NCBI GenBank assembly: GCA_963732845.1
Contig: CAVTBE010000020.1
Coordinates: forward strand, 62,001 to 126,000
DNA length: 64,000 bases
Direction: 5' to 3'
DNA from: CAVSRC01 sp963732845
GTDB taxonomy: Bacteria > Pseudomonadota > Alphaproteobacteria > Rhizobiales > Kaistiaceae
Part shown: piece after piece, positions 8,471 through 16,450 of the stretch
How the letters are laid out: every line of letters begins with the position of its first letter
How positions within the stretch are numbered: the first letter of the stretch is position 1
Made by a program: the position numbers and the translations under genes
The notes under the pieces: model-generated
Told to the model about the DNA's origin: nothing
Seen by the model: the letters and a program-made list of their open reading frames with translations, nothing else
Databases searched by the model: none

Positions 8471-8730
8471 GCTACCCCACCCACCATGCTTCGCATGGTC
8501 CCCCCTCCCCGTTCCGGGGAGGGATTGTCTGCGCGGTTACCGCTGGGACCAAAAGAACGTCGGCAGTCCTGTCGGACTGCTTTGGAAATGTTCGGCGGCG
8601 CCACGGGCTCCATCCCTCCCCGTTTCGGGGAGGGGGGACCGGCCATCCAAGTCGGATTTATCCGACTTGGACGAATTCAGTTGCCGAACTCGGCAAAAGC
8701 CGAGTTCGGTGGCCGGTGGGTGGGGTCCGC
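8471..8730. repeat. MITE-like intergenic element with terminal inverted repeats and five hairpins
   Basis: A 260-base non-coding block between the two permease genes. Its ends are inverted repeats: ACCCCACCCACC at 8474-8485 and GGTGGGTGGGGT at 8715-8726. Inside are hairpins at 8483-8499, 8503-8523 (CCCTCCCCG arms), 8614-8634 (the same arms again), 8647-8670 (CCAAGTCGGA arms, TTTA loop) and 8684-8709 (CCGAACTCGGC arms, AAAA loop). This looks like the short non-autonomous palindromic elements of alphaproteobacteria. It carries no open frame of note. An AGGAGG just beyond its right end serves the downstream permease. Confidence 0.7.
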
Positions 8731-8750
8731 CTCAGGAGGGGGGCAAACCC

Positions 8751-9581
8751 ATGCGTAGCTCCGACCGCCGCGGCGCCGGCTTCTGGCTGCTGTCGGCCTT
8801 CTTCGCCCTCTTCGTCCTGTTCCTCTACGGTCCGATCTCGACCATCGTCATCCTCTCCTTCCAGGGGCCGAACGGCGGCCTGACCTTCCCGATGAACGGG
8901 GTGTCGGTGCACTGGTTCGCCAACCTGTTCGAGAAGCAGGCGGTGGGCGATTTCGGCGGCTCCTTCCGCCGCTCGCTGGCGCTCGGCCTGATGGTGATGG
9001 TGGTGACCGTGCTGGTCTCGCTGATGGCCGGCATGGCCTTCCGCCGTCGCTTCCGCGGTGCGACCATCCTGTTCTACCTGACGGTGGCGAGCCTCATCGT
9101 GCCGTCGATCCTGATCAGCCTCGGCATCGGGCTGGGCTTCCAGATCGCCCATATCAGGCCGGCCTGGTACTCCTCCGCCTTCGGCGCGCATCTCACCTGG
9201 ACGCTGCCCTTCGGCCTCTTGATCATGTTCGCGGTGTTCAACCGCTTCGACAAATCCTACGAGGAGGCGGCCCGCGACCTCGGTGCCAGCGCCTGGCAGA
9301 CCTTCCGCCACGTGGTGGTGCCGATCATCCTGCCGAGCCTGATCGGCGTCGGCCTGTTCGGCTTCACGCTGAGCTACGACGAGTTCGCCCGCACGCTGAT
9401 GGCGGCCGGCACCTACAATACGCTGCCGCTCGAAATCTACGCGATGACTACCAATGTCACCACGCCGGTGCTCTATGCGCTCGGCACGCTGACCACGGCG
9501 TTCTCCTTCCTCATCATCCTGCTGGCGCTGGTGACCATCATGCTGCTGCGCCGAAGGGCCGCCCGGCGCCAGGCCGCCTGA
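8751..9581 (+). CDS. ABC permease, PotC type
   Basis: The 276-residue second permease of the importer, starting at ATG 8751 after an AGGAGGGGGG. It has about six membrane segments, the first at FWLLSAFFALFVLFLYGPISTIVILSF. The EAA loop is YEEAARDLGASAWQTFRHVVVPIILPSLI (near residues 170-195). It ends in a short arginine-rich tail. The 260-base hairpin element upstream separates it from its partner permease, which is unusual inside an operon of this kind and may lower or decouple its expression. Confidence 0.9.
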   Translation: MRSSDRRGAGFWLLSAFFALFVLFLYGPISTIVILSFQGPNGGLTFPMNGVSVHWFANLFEKQAVGDFGGSFRRSLALGLMVMVVTVLVSLMAGMAFRRRFRGATILFYLTVASLIVPSILISLGIGLGFQIAHIRPAWYSSAFGAHLTWTLPFGLLIMFAVFNRFDKSYEEAARDLGASAWQTFRHVVVPIILPSLIGVGLFGFTLSYDEFARTLMAAGTYNTLPLEIYAMTTNVTTPVLYALGTLTTAFSFLIILLALVTIMLLRRRAARRQAA

Positions 9582-9587
9582 CCGCCC

Positions 9588-10334
9588 ATGCGCATCCGCC
9601 TCGTCAACCCGAACAGCACCGCCTCGATGACCGCCAAGGCCGCGCTGGCGGCCGAGCGGGCCGCGGCGCCGGGGACCGAGATCGAGGCGGCGACCTCGGC
9701 GAGCGGGCCGATCTCCATCGAGGGCTTTTTCGACGGGGCACTCAGCCTGCCGGGCCTGCTCGCCGAAATCCGCGACGGCGAGGCGGCGGGCGTCGATGCC
9801 CATGTCATCGCCTGCTTCGACGATACCGGCCTCGACGCCGCCCGCGCCCTGGCCAAAGCACCGGTGATCGGCATCGGCGAGGCCGCCTATCACCTGGCGA
9901 CGCTGATCGCCGGCCGTTTCAGCGTGGTGACCACGCTGCCGCGCTCGATCCCCGTACTGGAGCACAATCTGCTGCGCTACGGGCTCGCCTTCCGCTGCGC
10001 TTCGGTGCGCGCCGCCGGGGTTGCGGTGCTCGAGCTCGAGCGGCCCGGCAGTCCGGCCTGCGCGCGCATTTCGGCAGAGATCGGCGCGGCGCTCGCCGAA
10101 GACCGCGCCGAGGCGATCGTGCTCGGCTGCGCCGGCATGGTCGATCTCGCCGAAACCCTGTCGGCGGAGCACGGCGTGCCGGTGATCGAGGGCGTCGGCG
10201 CGGCGGTGAAGCTCGCCGAAACGCTGGTCGCCCTCAGGCTCGCCACCTCGAAGACCGGCGGCTGGGCGACACCGACGGCCAAGCCCTATGCGGGCGCGCT
10301 GGCCACCTTCGACGGCGTCGGGATCCGCGGCTAG
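9588..10334 (+). CDS. Asp/Glu/hydantoin racemase family protein
   Basis: A 248-residue cytoplasmic enzyme beginning MRIRLVNPNSTASMT, the NPNST start of hydantoin racemases. The two catalytic cysteines of the superfamily are visible: Cys76 in VIACFDDTG and Cys181 in VLGCAGM, which act as the paired acid and base in cofactor-independent racemisation. It follows the second permease by six bases, so it belongs to the ABC operon. Together with allophanate hydrolase this suggests that the operon feeds a cyclic ureide such as a 5-substituted hydantoin or allantoin-like compound. That reading is inference; racemisation of another amino-acid derivative is possible. Confidence 0.85.
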   Translation: MRIRLVNPNSTASMTAKAALAAERAAAPGTEIEAATSASGPISIEGFFDGALSLPGLLAEIRDGEAAGVDAHVIACFDDTGLDAARALAKAPVIGIGEAAYHLATLIAGRFSVVTTLPRSIPVLEHNLLRYGLAFRCASVRAAGVAVLELERPGSPACARISAEIGAALAEDRAEAIVLGCAGMVDLAETLSAEHGVPVIEGVGAAVKLAETLVALRLATSKTGGWATPTAKPYAGALATFDGVGIRG

Positions 10335-10337
10335 ACT

Positions 10338-11180
10338 TTAGAGCGACGAGCGGGAGCGATGGTTGCCGGAAAACTCGCTGGCGTGGCGGCTTCCGTTCAT
10401 CGCCACGATTTCCGCCCCGCCGTCAGCCTCTTCGCCCTCGCCGGCGATCATCATCAGGCGCGACCGGTCGTGGATGGTGACGCGATCGCGGCGCACCGTG
10501 ACGCTCTCCTCCTCACGCAAGCCCCTCAGTACGCGGTTGACGTGGATGGCGGTGAGGCCGACGGCGTCGGCGATGAGATACTGGCTGACGGGAAAATAGT
10601 AGCCATCCGGCCCGGCGCGGCCGATGGACATCAGGCGGCGCTCCAGCTTGAGCAGGAGCTGGGCGACGCGGGCGCGGCTATCGCGCCGGCCGAGATCGAC
10701 CAGTTGCTCGACCAGGGCCGACTGGATGCCCGACTGGAGACGCAGGAAGAGCTCGAAGATCTCCGGCCACTGCCGCGACGCGCGGCGCACCGACTCCATC
10801 GATATCTCGCTGACGACGGTCTCGGTGATCGTCTCAATGCCGCGTTCGGCGCGATCGCGGAAGAGCGCGCTTAGACCGACGATATCGCCGGGCAGGAGAA
10901 AGCCGAGCACCTGACGCTCGCCATTGGCGAGCAGCGTATAGGCGAAGGCCCAGCCCTCGCGGATGACATAGGCGGAGCGGGCGGAATCGCCGACGAGGCC
11001 GAGCTGCTCACGGGCATGCAGGCTGAGCGGCGGCCCCTGCATGGCAGCGACGATTTCGGCCTGCGCCGCGGTCAAGGGGCTGACCGAGAGCAGCCGCGTG
11101 AGGAACGGATCGATCGGTTGGGCGTCGTGCCCCTCGGTGGAAGCGGCGCGCGCAAAGGACGCAAACTGGTAGTAGGCCAT
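10338..11180 (-). CDS. Crp/Fnr family transcriptional regulator
   Basis: A 280-residue regulator. The cyclic-nucleotide-binding-like barrel spans about residues 30-145 (GDSARSAYVIREGWAFAYTLLANGERQVLGFLLPGDIVGLSALF). The dimer helix follows, then the HTH_Crp domain at about 165-240 (YYFPVSQYLIADAVGLTAIHVNRVLRGLREEESVTV). It lacks the N-terminal cysteine set of oxygen-sensing FNR. The last 40 residues extend past the usual end. It converges on the racemase gene with three bases between them. Many Rhizobiales carry several such regulators and its targets are not evident here. Confidence 0.85.
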   Translation of the reverse strand: MAYYQFASFARAASTEGHDAQPIDPFLTRLLSVSPLTAAQAEIVAAMQGPPLSLHAREQLGLVGDSARSAYVIREGWAFAYTLLANGERQVLGFLLPGDIVGLSALFRDRAERGIETITETVVSEISMESVRRASRQWPEIFELFLRLQSGIQSALVEQLVDLGRRDSRARVAQLLLKLERRLMSIGRAGPDGYYFPVSQYLIADAVGLTAIHVNRVLRGLREEESVTVRRDRVTIHDRSRLMMIAGEGEEADGGAEIVAMNGSRHASEFSGNHRSRSSL

Positions 11181-11475
11181 GCTCTGCTCCGGTGACGCCC
11201 CCCCTGGACGTCATTGAACGGAGTAGATGGCGCTTAGCCGGCGCATTGCCACCTTCAACTTTTCGAGATTGTGAGAGTTCAGCGTCCTGCCGCGCGGCAT
11301 GACGATCGCGTCCGCGCCGCGGGGGGCCGCGGCGTGTCCGGCGCTGCCTGCGGCGAGCCGCAGGCTCTGTCGTTGCATTCGCAGCCGCTCCACACGGATG
11401 GGCGGCGTGCAACAAGGCGGCTGCCGAGGGCAGCCGCCTTGTTTCTGCCCTGGCCGATACCGGCGTCTAGACTAG
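11181..11475. other. Intergenic region left of the IS
   Basis: About 295 bases without a convincing gene. It should hold the promoter of the Crp/Fnr gene. Its only clear structure is the stem-loop at 11412-11442 next to the insertion sequence. Confidence 0.5.
11412..11442 (+). terminator. 14-bp stem-loop, terminator-like
   Basis: ACAAGGCGGCTGCC and its exact complement flank a GAG loop, followed by TTC with a weak T-run. No plus-strand gene is seen directly upstream, so it may be the leftover terminator of a lost gene or act on the minus strand. Confidence 0.5.
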
Positions 11476-12308
11476 GCTCAGGACCTATTAATTTGGATTG
11501 AGGTGTGATTCACAGTCACTGTTGGAGGAGGCTGTGATGAGCGATTTGTTTTTGCTGAGCGAGCGCCAGATGGCGCGGATTTCTGGGTTCTTTCCGCTGG
11601 CGCATGGCGTCCCGCGCGTCGATGACCGGCGGGTGGTCTCAGGCATTGTCTACGTGATCCGCAACGGCCTTCAGTGGAAGGATGCGCCAAAGGCTTATGG
11701 GCCTCACAAGACGCTCTACAATCGCTTCATGCGCTGGAGCCGGATGGGCGTGTTCGACCGCATCTTTGTGGCCTTGGCCGGCGCGGGTCCGAGACCCGAA
11801 CGGATCATGATCGACGCGACCCATCTGAAGGCCCACCGCACCGCGGCGAGCCTTCTTAAAAAGGGGATGTTCCCCGTCGTATCGGGCGCACCAAAGGCGG
11901 GCTGAACTCAAAGCTCCACACCGTCTGCGACGGCCACGGGCGCCCGATCGTCATGATCCTGTCCGAAGGCCAGATGAGCGACCACAAGGGCGCGCGTATG
12001 GTTCTCGACGCCCTGCCGCCGGCCACCAGCTTGATTGCCGACCGGGGCTATGACAGCACCTGGTTCCGGCAAGAACTCGCCGCCAGGGGCATCCAACCCT
12101 GCATCCCGTCCTCACGCAGCCGCAAGCGGCCTTACCCCTATGACAAGGACCTCTATCGCCAGCGCCACAAGATCGAGAACCTCTTCGCCAAGCTCAAGGA
12201 CTGGCGCCGCGTTGCCACCCGCTACGACCGATGCGCACACACCTTCTTCTCCGCCATCTGCATCGCAGCAACCGTCATCTTCTGGCTCTGATCAATGAGT
12301 TCCTGACC
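11476..12308 (+). mobile_element. Complete IS5-family insertion sequence, IS427 group (about 833 bp)
   Basis: Bounded by imperfect terminal inverted repeats (left GGCTCAGGACCTATTAA, right complement GGGTCAGGAACTCATTGA) and by a CTAG on each side (11472-11475 and 12309-12312), the target commonly used by this group. It carries one transposase in two overlapping frames. Length, termini and coding layout are all consistent with an intact and possibly active element. Confidence 0.88.
11537..12291 (+). CDS. IS5-family transposase, made by -1 frameshift
   Basis: A DDE transposase read in two frames. The first runs from ATG 11537 (after GGAGGAGG) to 11905; the second continues to 12291. The switch fits a -1 slip on the A5G4 run at 11858-11866, directly followed by a small GGGGA/TCCCC hairpin. 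Slipping gives LLKKGDVPRRIGRTKGG, the expected family sequence. Catalytic residues are visible: D in IMIDATHLKAH, D in LIADRGYDS and E in HKIENLFAKLKDWRRVATRYD. This is the programmed arrangement of the IS427 group, not decay. Confidence 0.88.
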
Positions 12309-12560
12309 CTAGTCCATGCTCTCCGGAGTCGCGCAGCGGATGGAGGCGCCCATGGCGGAGGCCGCCTTGGCCTGGCTGGCATAGGGGCCGCTGATGGTCG
12401 CCTCGCCGTTGGTCGCCGAGCGGTCGGCCGCGAAGCAGGTGTAGCTGTTGTCGTCCATGAGGACGTACCAACCGCCGGACGCATGCATGGAGCGCGCATA
12501 GGCGGCCGGGGCTGCGACCATCGCCAGGACAGCCAGCGCGGGCAGGATGATCTTCTTCAT
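12309..12560 (-). CDS. Small secreted protein (paralogue 1), stop codon at the IS junction
   Basis: An 83-residue protein with a Sec signal peptide (MKKIILPALAVLAMVAAPAAYA, cleavage near residue 22). The mature part has one likely disulfide (Cys in DNSYTCFAAD and in ASIRCATPE) and the stretch GGWYVLMDDNS...ISGPYASQAKAASAM. I recognise no named family; it resembles short DUF4189-like secreted proteins. It is a paralogue of the next gene (GSWYVVFHGRSDTC...VGGPYASQLAAISAI). The IS lies exactly at its end and the TAG stop is made of the CTAG target duplicate, so the last residues may or may not be the original ones. Confidence 0.7.
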   Translation of the reverse strand: MKKIILPALAVLAMVAAPAAYARSMHASGGWYVLMDDNSYTCFAADRSATNGEATISGPYASQAKAASAMGASIRCATPESMD

Positions 12561-12661
12561 CGATTCTTTTCCATCCATGAGGACCACGGTTCAAGGGCCG
12601 GGTCCTCGCCTGTCGCCCGCCAGAAAGGCTAGGCGCCGGCAAATCGGCTCGCGCTAATCCT

Positions 12662-12684
12662 GATTATGATGACGAAGATTTAAG
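12662..12684 (-). promoter_or_regulatory. Conserved upstream box, copy 1
   Basis: The 23 bases GATTATGATG-ACG-AAGATTTAAG recur with only the central three changed at 13217-13239. Each copy lies upstream of one of the two small secreted-protein genes. On the coding strand it reads CTTAAATCTTC...CATAATC; CATAAT could be a -10 element. Role unknown. Confidence 0.5.
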
Positions 12685-12767
12685 AATCGGGCTCGGGGCC
12701 CCTCTGGTTGGGAGGAGGCGGCCGCGCGGGCCGCCTCCTCTGTTTCCGGGGTGAACCCTGGGCGGGC

Positions 12768-13001
12768 CTAGCGGGCGCCGCCGCAGACGCCGAGCTGTTT
12801 GATGGCGGAGATCGCGGCAAGCTGGCTGGCATAGGGGCCGCCCACCGTCTGCTGCTGGCCGCCGATGCCGATGTCGTGCTCGGCGACGCAGGTGTCCGAA
12901 CGGCCGTGGAACACGACGTACCAGGAACCGCTCTGCGCGAAGGCCGCCGAAGAGGCAGACAGCATCAGGACCGCAAAGGCGGGCAAGAGGAACTTCTTCA
13001 T
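12768..13001 (-). CDS. Small secreted protein (paralogue 2)
   Basis: A 77-residue protein with a signal peptide (MKKFLLPAFAVLMLSASSAAFA). The mature part of about 55 residues has two cysteines (HGRSDTCVAEHD and QLGVCGGAR) that probably pair. The WYV...DTC and GGPYASQ blocks match the neighbouring gene 12309-12560, so the two arose by tandem duplication together with their upstream box. No function is recognised; periplasmic location is predicted from the signal peptide. Confidence 0.72.
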   Translation of the reverse strand: MKKFLLPAFAVLMLSASSAAFAQSGSWYVVFHGRSDTCVAEHDIGIGGQQQTVGGPYASQLAAISAIKQLGVCGGAR

Positions 13002-13319
13002 CGTTTTGCTCCTTCAAGAGAACCCGGCGCTGCCGGGTCTTCCCCCCGTGCCATGCCGAAAACCGGCAAGTGTTCCCGCGCCGAACCGGCGTCTTCGCTG
13101 CCGAAGACCTGGGGGTGCCGGCTGAGAGCCGACGCGGCGGACGACGAGAAGGGGGAGACTTCTCGCGTCGTCCACCGGCAAACTTAGGCGGCGGTGCTTC
13201 GACCCGCGCTGATGCGGATTATGATGGAGAAGATTTAAGGTTCGCCGGTGAAGCAGCGCGTCAAAGGCAAGCGGACGCGCGGCCGATGAGGGGACCGCTC
13301 GCCGGGATCGCCGGACGGC
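13002..13319. other. Intergenic region
   Basis: About 318 bases without a supported gene. It contains a short ACCCGGC/GCCGGGT stem (13022-13038) and the second copy of the conserved box (13217-13239), presumably the promoter region of the small secreted protein to the left. Confidence 0.5.
13217..13239 (-). promoter_or_regulatory. Conserved upstream box, copy 2
   Basis: GATTATGATG-GAG-AAGATTTAAG, the partner of 12662-12684. The sequence between copies and genes differs, which argues for selection on this box or for a recent duplication with local loss. Confidence 0.5.
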
Positions 13320-14840
13320 TCAAAGGCGGTGCGGCGGCCGGTAGAGGCCGGCGTAGCGCTGGCGCAGCGCGTTCTTCTGCACTTTGCCCATGGTGTTGCG
13401 CGGCAAATCGTCGACGAAGAGCACGCGCCTGGGCTGCTTGAAGCGGGCGAGCCGCCCGTCGAGCGCGGCGAGCACGCCGGCCTCGTCGACGGTGGCGCCG
13501 GGCGCGGGCACCACCACGGCGGTCACGCCTTCGCCGAAATCGCCATGCGGCAGGCCGATCACGGCGCTTTCCACGACGCCAGGAATGGCATCGATCTCGC
13601 CCTCGACCTCCTTGGGATAGACGTTGAGGCCGCCGGTAATAATCAGATCCTTGCCGCGGCCGACGATGGCGACATAGCCGTTGTCGTCGATCAGGCCGAG
13701 ATCGCCGGTGACGAAGAAGCCGTCGGGGCGGAACTCGGCCGCCGTCTTCTCGGGCATGCGCCAATAGCCCTTGAACACGTTCGGCCCCTTCACCTCGATC
13801 ATGCCGATCTGGTTGCGATTGAGGAGGCGGCCGGACTCGGGATCGACGACGCGGGCGGAAACACCCGGCAGCGGCGGCCCGACCGTGCCCGGCACGCGCG
13901 CCCCGTCATAAGGGTTGGACGTGCTCATACTGGTTTCGGTCATGCCGTAGCGTTCGAGGATGGCATGGCCGGTGCGCGCTTCCCATTCCCGGTGGGTATC
14001 GGCGAGCAGCGGCGCCGAGCCCGAGGTGAAGAGGCGCATGGTCGCGGCCCGGTCGCGGGTGAGGCCGGGATGCTTCAGCAAGCGGGTGTAGAAGGTGGGC
14101 ACGCCCATCATGGCGGTGGCGCGCGGCATCAGGCGGAGGATTTCGTCGGCATCGAACTTCGCCAGGAAGATCATCGCCGCGCCGGCAAGCAGCGCGACGT
14201 TGCCGGCCACGAACAGACCGTGCGTGTGGTAGATCGGCAGAGCGTGGATGAGCACGTCGTCGGCGGTGAAGCGCCAGGCATCGGCCAGGGTCTCGGCATT
14301 CGAGGCGAGGTTGGCGTGGGTGAGCATCGCCCCCTTGGAGCGCCCGGTGGTGCCCGAGGTGTAGAGGATAGCGGCGAGATCGTCGTCTTCGCGCGGGACA
14401 GTGGCGAAAGCCGGTGCCTCGTCCGCGGCGGCCCGGCTGAGGCTCCCCTCACCGTTCGCGCCCTGCGTTTCGACCGCGGCACCGCTGTCGGCGACCAGCG
14501 CGGCGACGCCCTCCTGCCGGGCCGGATCGCAGACCACCAGCGACGGCTCGGCATCGGCCAGGAAATAGGCAAGCTCGTTCAGCGTGTAGGCCGTGTTGAG
14601 CGGCAGATAGACGGCGCCAGCCCTCACCGTCGCAAGATAGAGGACGAGGTTTTCGAGCGACTTCTCGACCTGGACGGCGACCCGGTCGCCAGGCTTCACC
14701 CCGCGCCGCACCAGCAGGTTGGCCATGTGCGCGCTCAAGCGGGCGACGTCGCCATAGGAGCGGCGGGCCCCGTCCGCCGTCTCGATCGCGGTCGCGGCGG
14801 GATCGCGATCCCCACCCATCAGGCGTTCAAACAGGTTCAT
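13320..14840 (-). CDS. matB: Malonate--CoA ligase
   Basis: Forms malonyl-CoA from malonate, CoA and ATP in the cytoplasm. The 506-residue adenylate-forming enzyme has the P-loop-like AILYTSGTTGRSKGAMLTH (near residue 160), the A5 motif RYGMTETSMSTSNP, the A7 motif GFFVTGDLG and the A8/A10 region IVGRGKDLIITGGLNVYPKEVEGEID followed by PRNTMGKVQKN with the catalytic lysine. GMTET followed by SMSTSNPY is the MatB form. Its start overlaps the stop of malonyl-CoA decarboxylase by ATGA, the usual mat operon pairing. No MatC-type malonate carrier is seen nearby. Confidence 0.92.
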   Translation of the reverse strand: MNLFERLMGGDRDPAATAIETADGARRSYGDVARLSAHMANLLVRRGVKPGDRVAVQVEKSLENLVLYLATVRAGAVYLPLNTAYTLNELAYFLADAEPSLVVCDPARQEGVAALVADSGAAVETQGANGEGSLSRAAADEAPAFATVPREDDDLAAILYTSGTTGRSKGAMLTHANLASNAETLADAWRFTADDVLIHALPIYHTHGLFVAGNVALLAGAAMIFLAKFDADEILRLMPRATAMMGVPTFYTRLLKHPGLTRDRAATMRLFTSGSAPLLADTHREWEARTGHAILERYGMTETSMSTSNPYDGARVPGTVGPPLPGVSARVVDPESGRLLNRNQIGMIEVKGPNVFKGYWRMPEKTAAEFRPDGFFVTGDLGLIDDNGYVAIVGRGKDLIITGGLNVYPKEVEGEIDAIPGVVESAVIGLPHGDFGEGVTAVVVPAPGATVDEAGVLAALDGRLARFKQPRRVLFVDDLPRNTMGKVQKNALRQRYAGLYRPPHRL

Positions 14841-16294
14841 TGCGGCTCGTGCGTGCGCGCGGCGGCGACCAGCCGGGCCGCGGCGCGGCGCTGGGACGCC
14901 GTCGGCTTCTCGCGGCGCGGCGCCGGGCGGCCGGCGGGCAGCAGCCGGCGCACCGCAGTCGAGGCGGTGACCTCGTCGCGCTCGGCATAGGCCTCGTGGT
15001 TCCGCTCGATGGTGCGCGGATCGTAGAGATAGTTGACCATCAGCCCGTAGGACTGTTCGAGGCCCTTGGCCGAGGTGTCGCCGAGCATGTTGAGCCGTTC
15101 GAGGCGGGCGCCGTTGCCGAGATGGAAGCGGGCGATAGAATCGGCGACACGGCCGCTTCTGTCGCGGGCCTCGAGGAAATAGGCGGACGCCGCGGCAAGC
15201 AGCGGGGCGCGGACGATCTCGACCAGCTCGGCATCGTTCTGCCAGTCGGGCGTGTCGAGAGTGGCCAGCGCGGCGCGCGCCTCCGGCCCGAGCACGCCGT
15301 CCGTCGCCGACTTGCGTTCGGCATCGAGCCAGCGGGCGAAGCGCGGCGCCGGCGAGAGCGTGACGAAGGTGGTGAGGCCGGGAAACTCGTGGCGCAGGTC
15401 CTCGACCACCTGCTTGATGAGGAAGTTGCCGAAGCTGACGCCGGCAAGCCCGCGCTGGGTGTTGGAGATCGAATAGAAGACGGCGGTGGTCGCCTCCTCC
15501 GGCGCGATCGGCTCGCGCCCGGTGTCGAGGATCGAGGCGATGCGTCCGGGGATGTCGCGGGTGAACGCGACCTCGACGAAAATCAGCGGGTCGTCGGGCA
15601 GGCGCGGATGGAAGAAGCCGTAGCAGCGCCGGTCCGACGGGCCGAGGCGGTTCTTGAGGTCGTCCCAGCCGTGGATGGCATGCACCGCCTCGTAGCGGAT
15701 CAGCTTTTCCAGGACGCTCGCCGGCGTGTCCCAGTCGATCGGGCGCAGCATGAGGAAGCCGCGATTGAACCAGGACGAGAAGAGATGGACGAAATCGGCG
15801 TCGACCGGCGCCAGCGCCGGATCGTCCTTGCAGGCGTCCATCAGCACCTCGCGCATGCGGATGAGCGCGGCGGTGCCGCCCGGCGCATAGTTCATGCGGC
15901 GGATGAGCTCCTGGCGGCGGGGCTCGGTCGCCCGCTGCAGCCGCGCCAGCGGCTTGGGCTCGGCAGCTTCGTGCCAGGCGGTGATGGCGGCCTCGACCGC
16001 CTCCGCGTCGGCGCCGAAATGGCTGGCCAAAGCCTGCAGGAAGACGCGCCGCGCGTCGGTGTCGGCAGCCTCGAATTCGTCGAGAAGACGTTCGGCCAGG
16101 GCAATGCCCGACGCCTCGCCGCGGCGCGAGAGGAGCTGCTCACCGAGGTCGATCAGGCCGGCGCCGCCGCGCGCGCCGAGCGCGCCGAACTCATTCGGCC
16201 GGAACAGCGCCCGGCCGCGTGCCGAGATCGCGTCCAGCAACTCGGAAAGGAGCGCCGAGCGCCCCGACGACCGCACCTGCCGCTGCGTTTTCAT
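14837..16294 (-). CDS. matA: Malonyl-CoA decarboxylase
   Basis: Decarboxylates malonyl-CoA to acetyl-CoA, completing malonate use started by MatB. The 485-residue protein begins MKTQRQVRSSGRSALLSELL. It has the N-terminal four-helix part followed by the GNAT-like catalytic domain from about residue 190: FVEVAFTRDIPGRIASILD, AVFYSISNTQRGLAGVSFGNFLIKQVVEDL with the catalytic serine region, then SPAPRFARWLD and the ending LNMLGDTSAKGLEQSYGLMVNYLYD. All are typical of the malonyl-CoA decarboxylase family, and the length is normal. It is transcribed first, divergent from the GH13 gene across about 155 bases. Confidence 0.93.
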   Translation of the reverse strand: MKTQRQVRSSGRSALLSELLDAISARGRALFRPNEFGALGARGGAGLIDLGEQLLSRRGEASGIALAERLLDEFEAADTDARRVFLQALASHFGADAEAVEAAITAWHEAAEPKPLARLQRATEPRRQELIRRMNYAPGGTAALIRMREVLMDACKDDPALAPVDADFVHLFSSWFNRGFLMLRPIDWDTPASVLEKLIRYEAVHAIHGWDDLKNRLGPSDRRCYGFFHPRLPDDPLIFVEVAFTRDIPGRIASILDTGREPIAPEEATTAVFYSISNTQRGLAGVSFGNFLIKQVVEDLRHEFPGLTTFVTLSPAPRFARWLDAERKSATDGVLGPEARAALATLDTPDWQNDAELVEIVRAPLLAAASAYFLEARDRSGRVADSIARFHLGNGARLERLNMLGDTSAKGLEQSYGLMVNYLYDPRTIERNHEAYAERDEVTASTAVRRLLPAGRPAPRREKPTASQRRAAARLVAAARTHEPQ

Positions 16295-16450
16295 TTTGAC
16301 ATTCGCCTCTGCCGGCTCCGTTACCCCCCTATATGTGGCTTTTGGAGGGGCGTCGCCAAGGCGGTGCGTGAACCTGTCGGCTTGACTGCGGCCGCGCGCC
16401 AAGCAACGTGGCGTGCGACTGCATCTCTCCCGGATAGGCTCTTCCCAATC

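Noticed and set aside
8471..8730. CRISPR array
   Set aside because: The repeated units are palindromic hairpins of different sequence, with no regular spacer length and no cas genes.
11537..12291. Broken transposase (pseudogene)
   Set aside because: The frame change is at an A5G4 run followed by a hairpin, as in the programmed -1 frameshift of the IS427 group, and both inverted repeats are intact.
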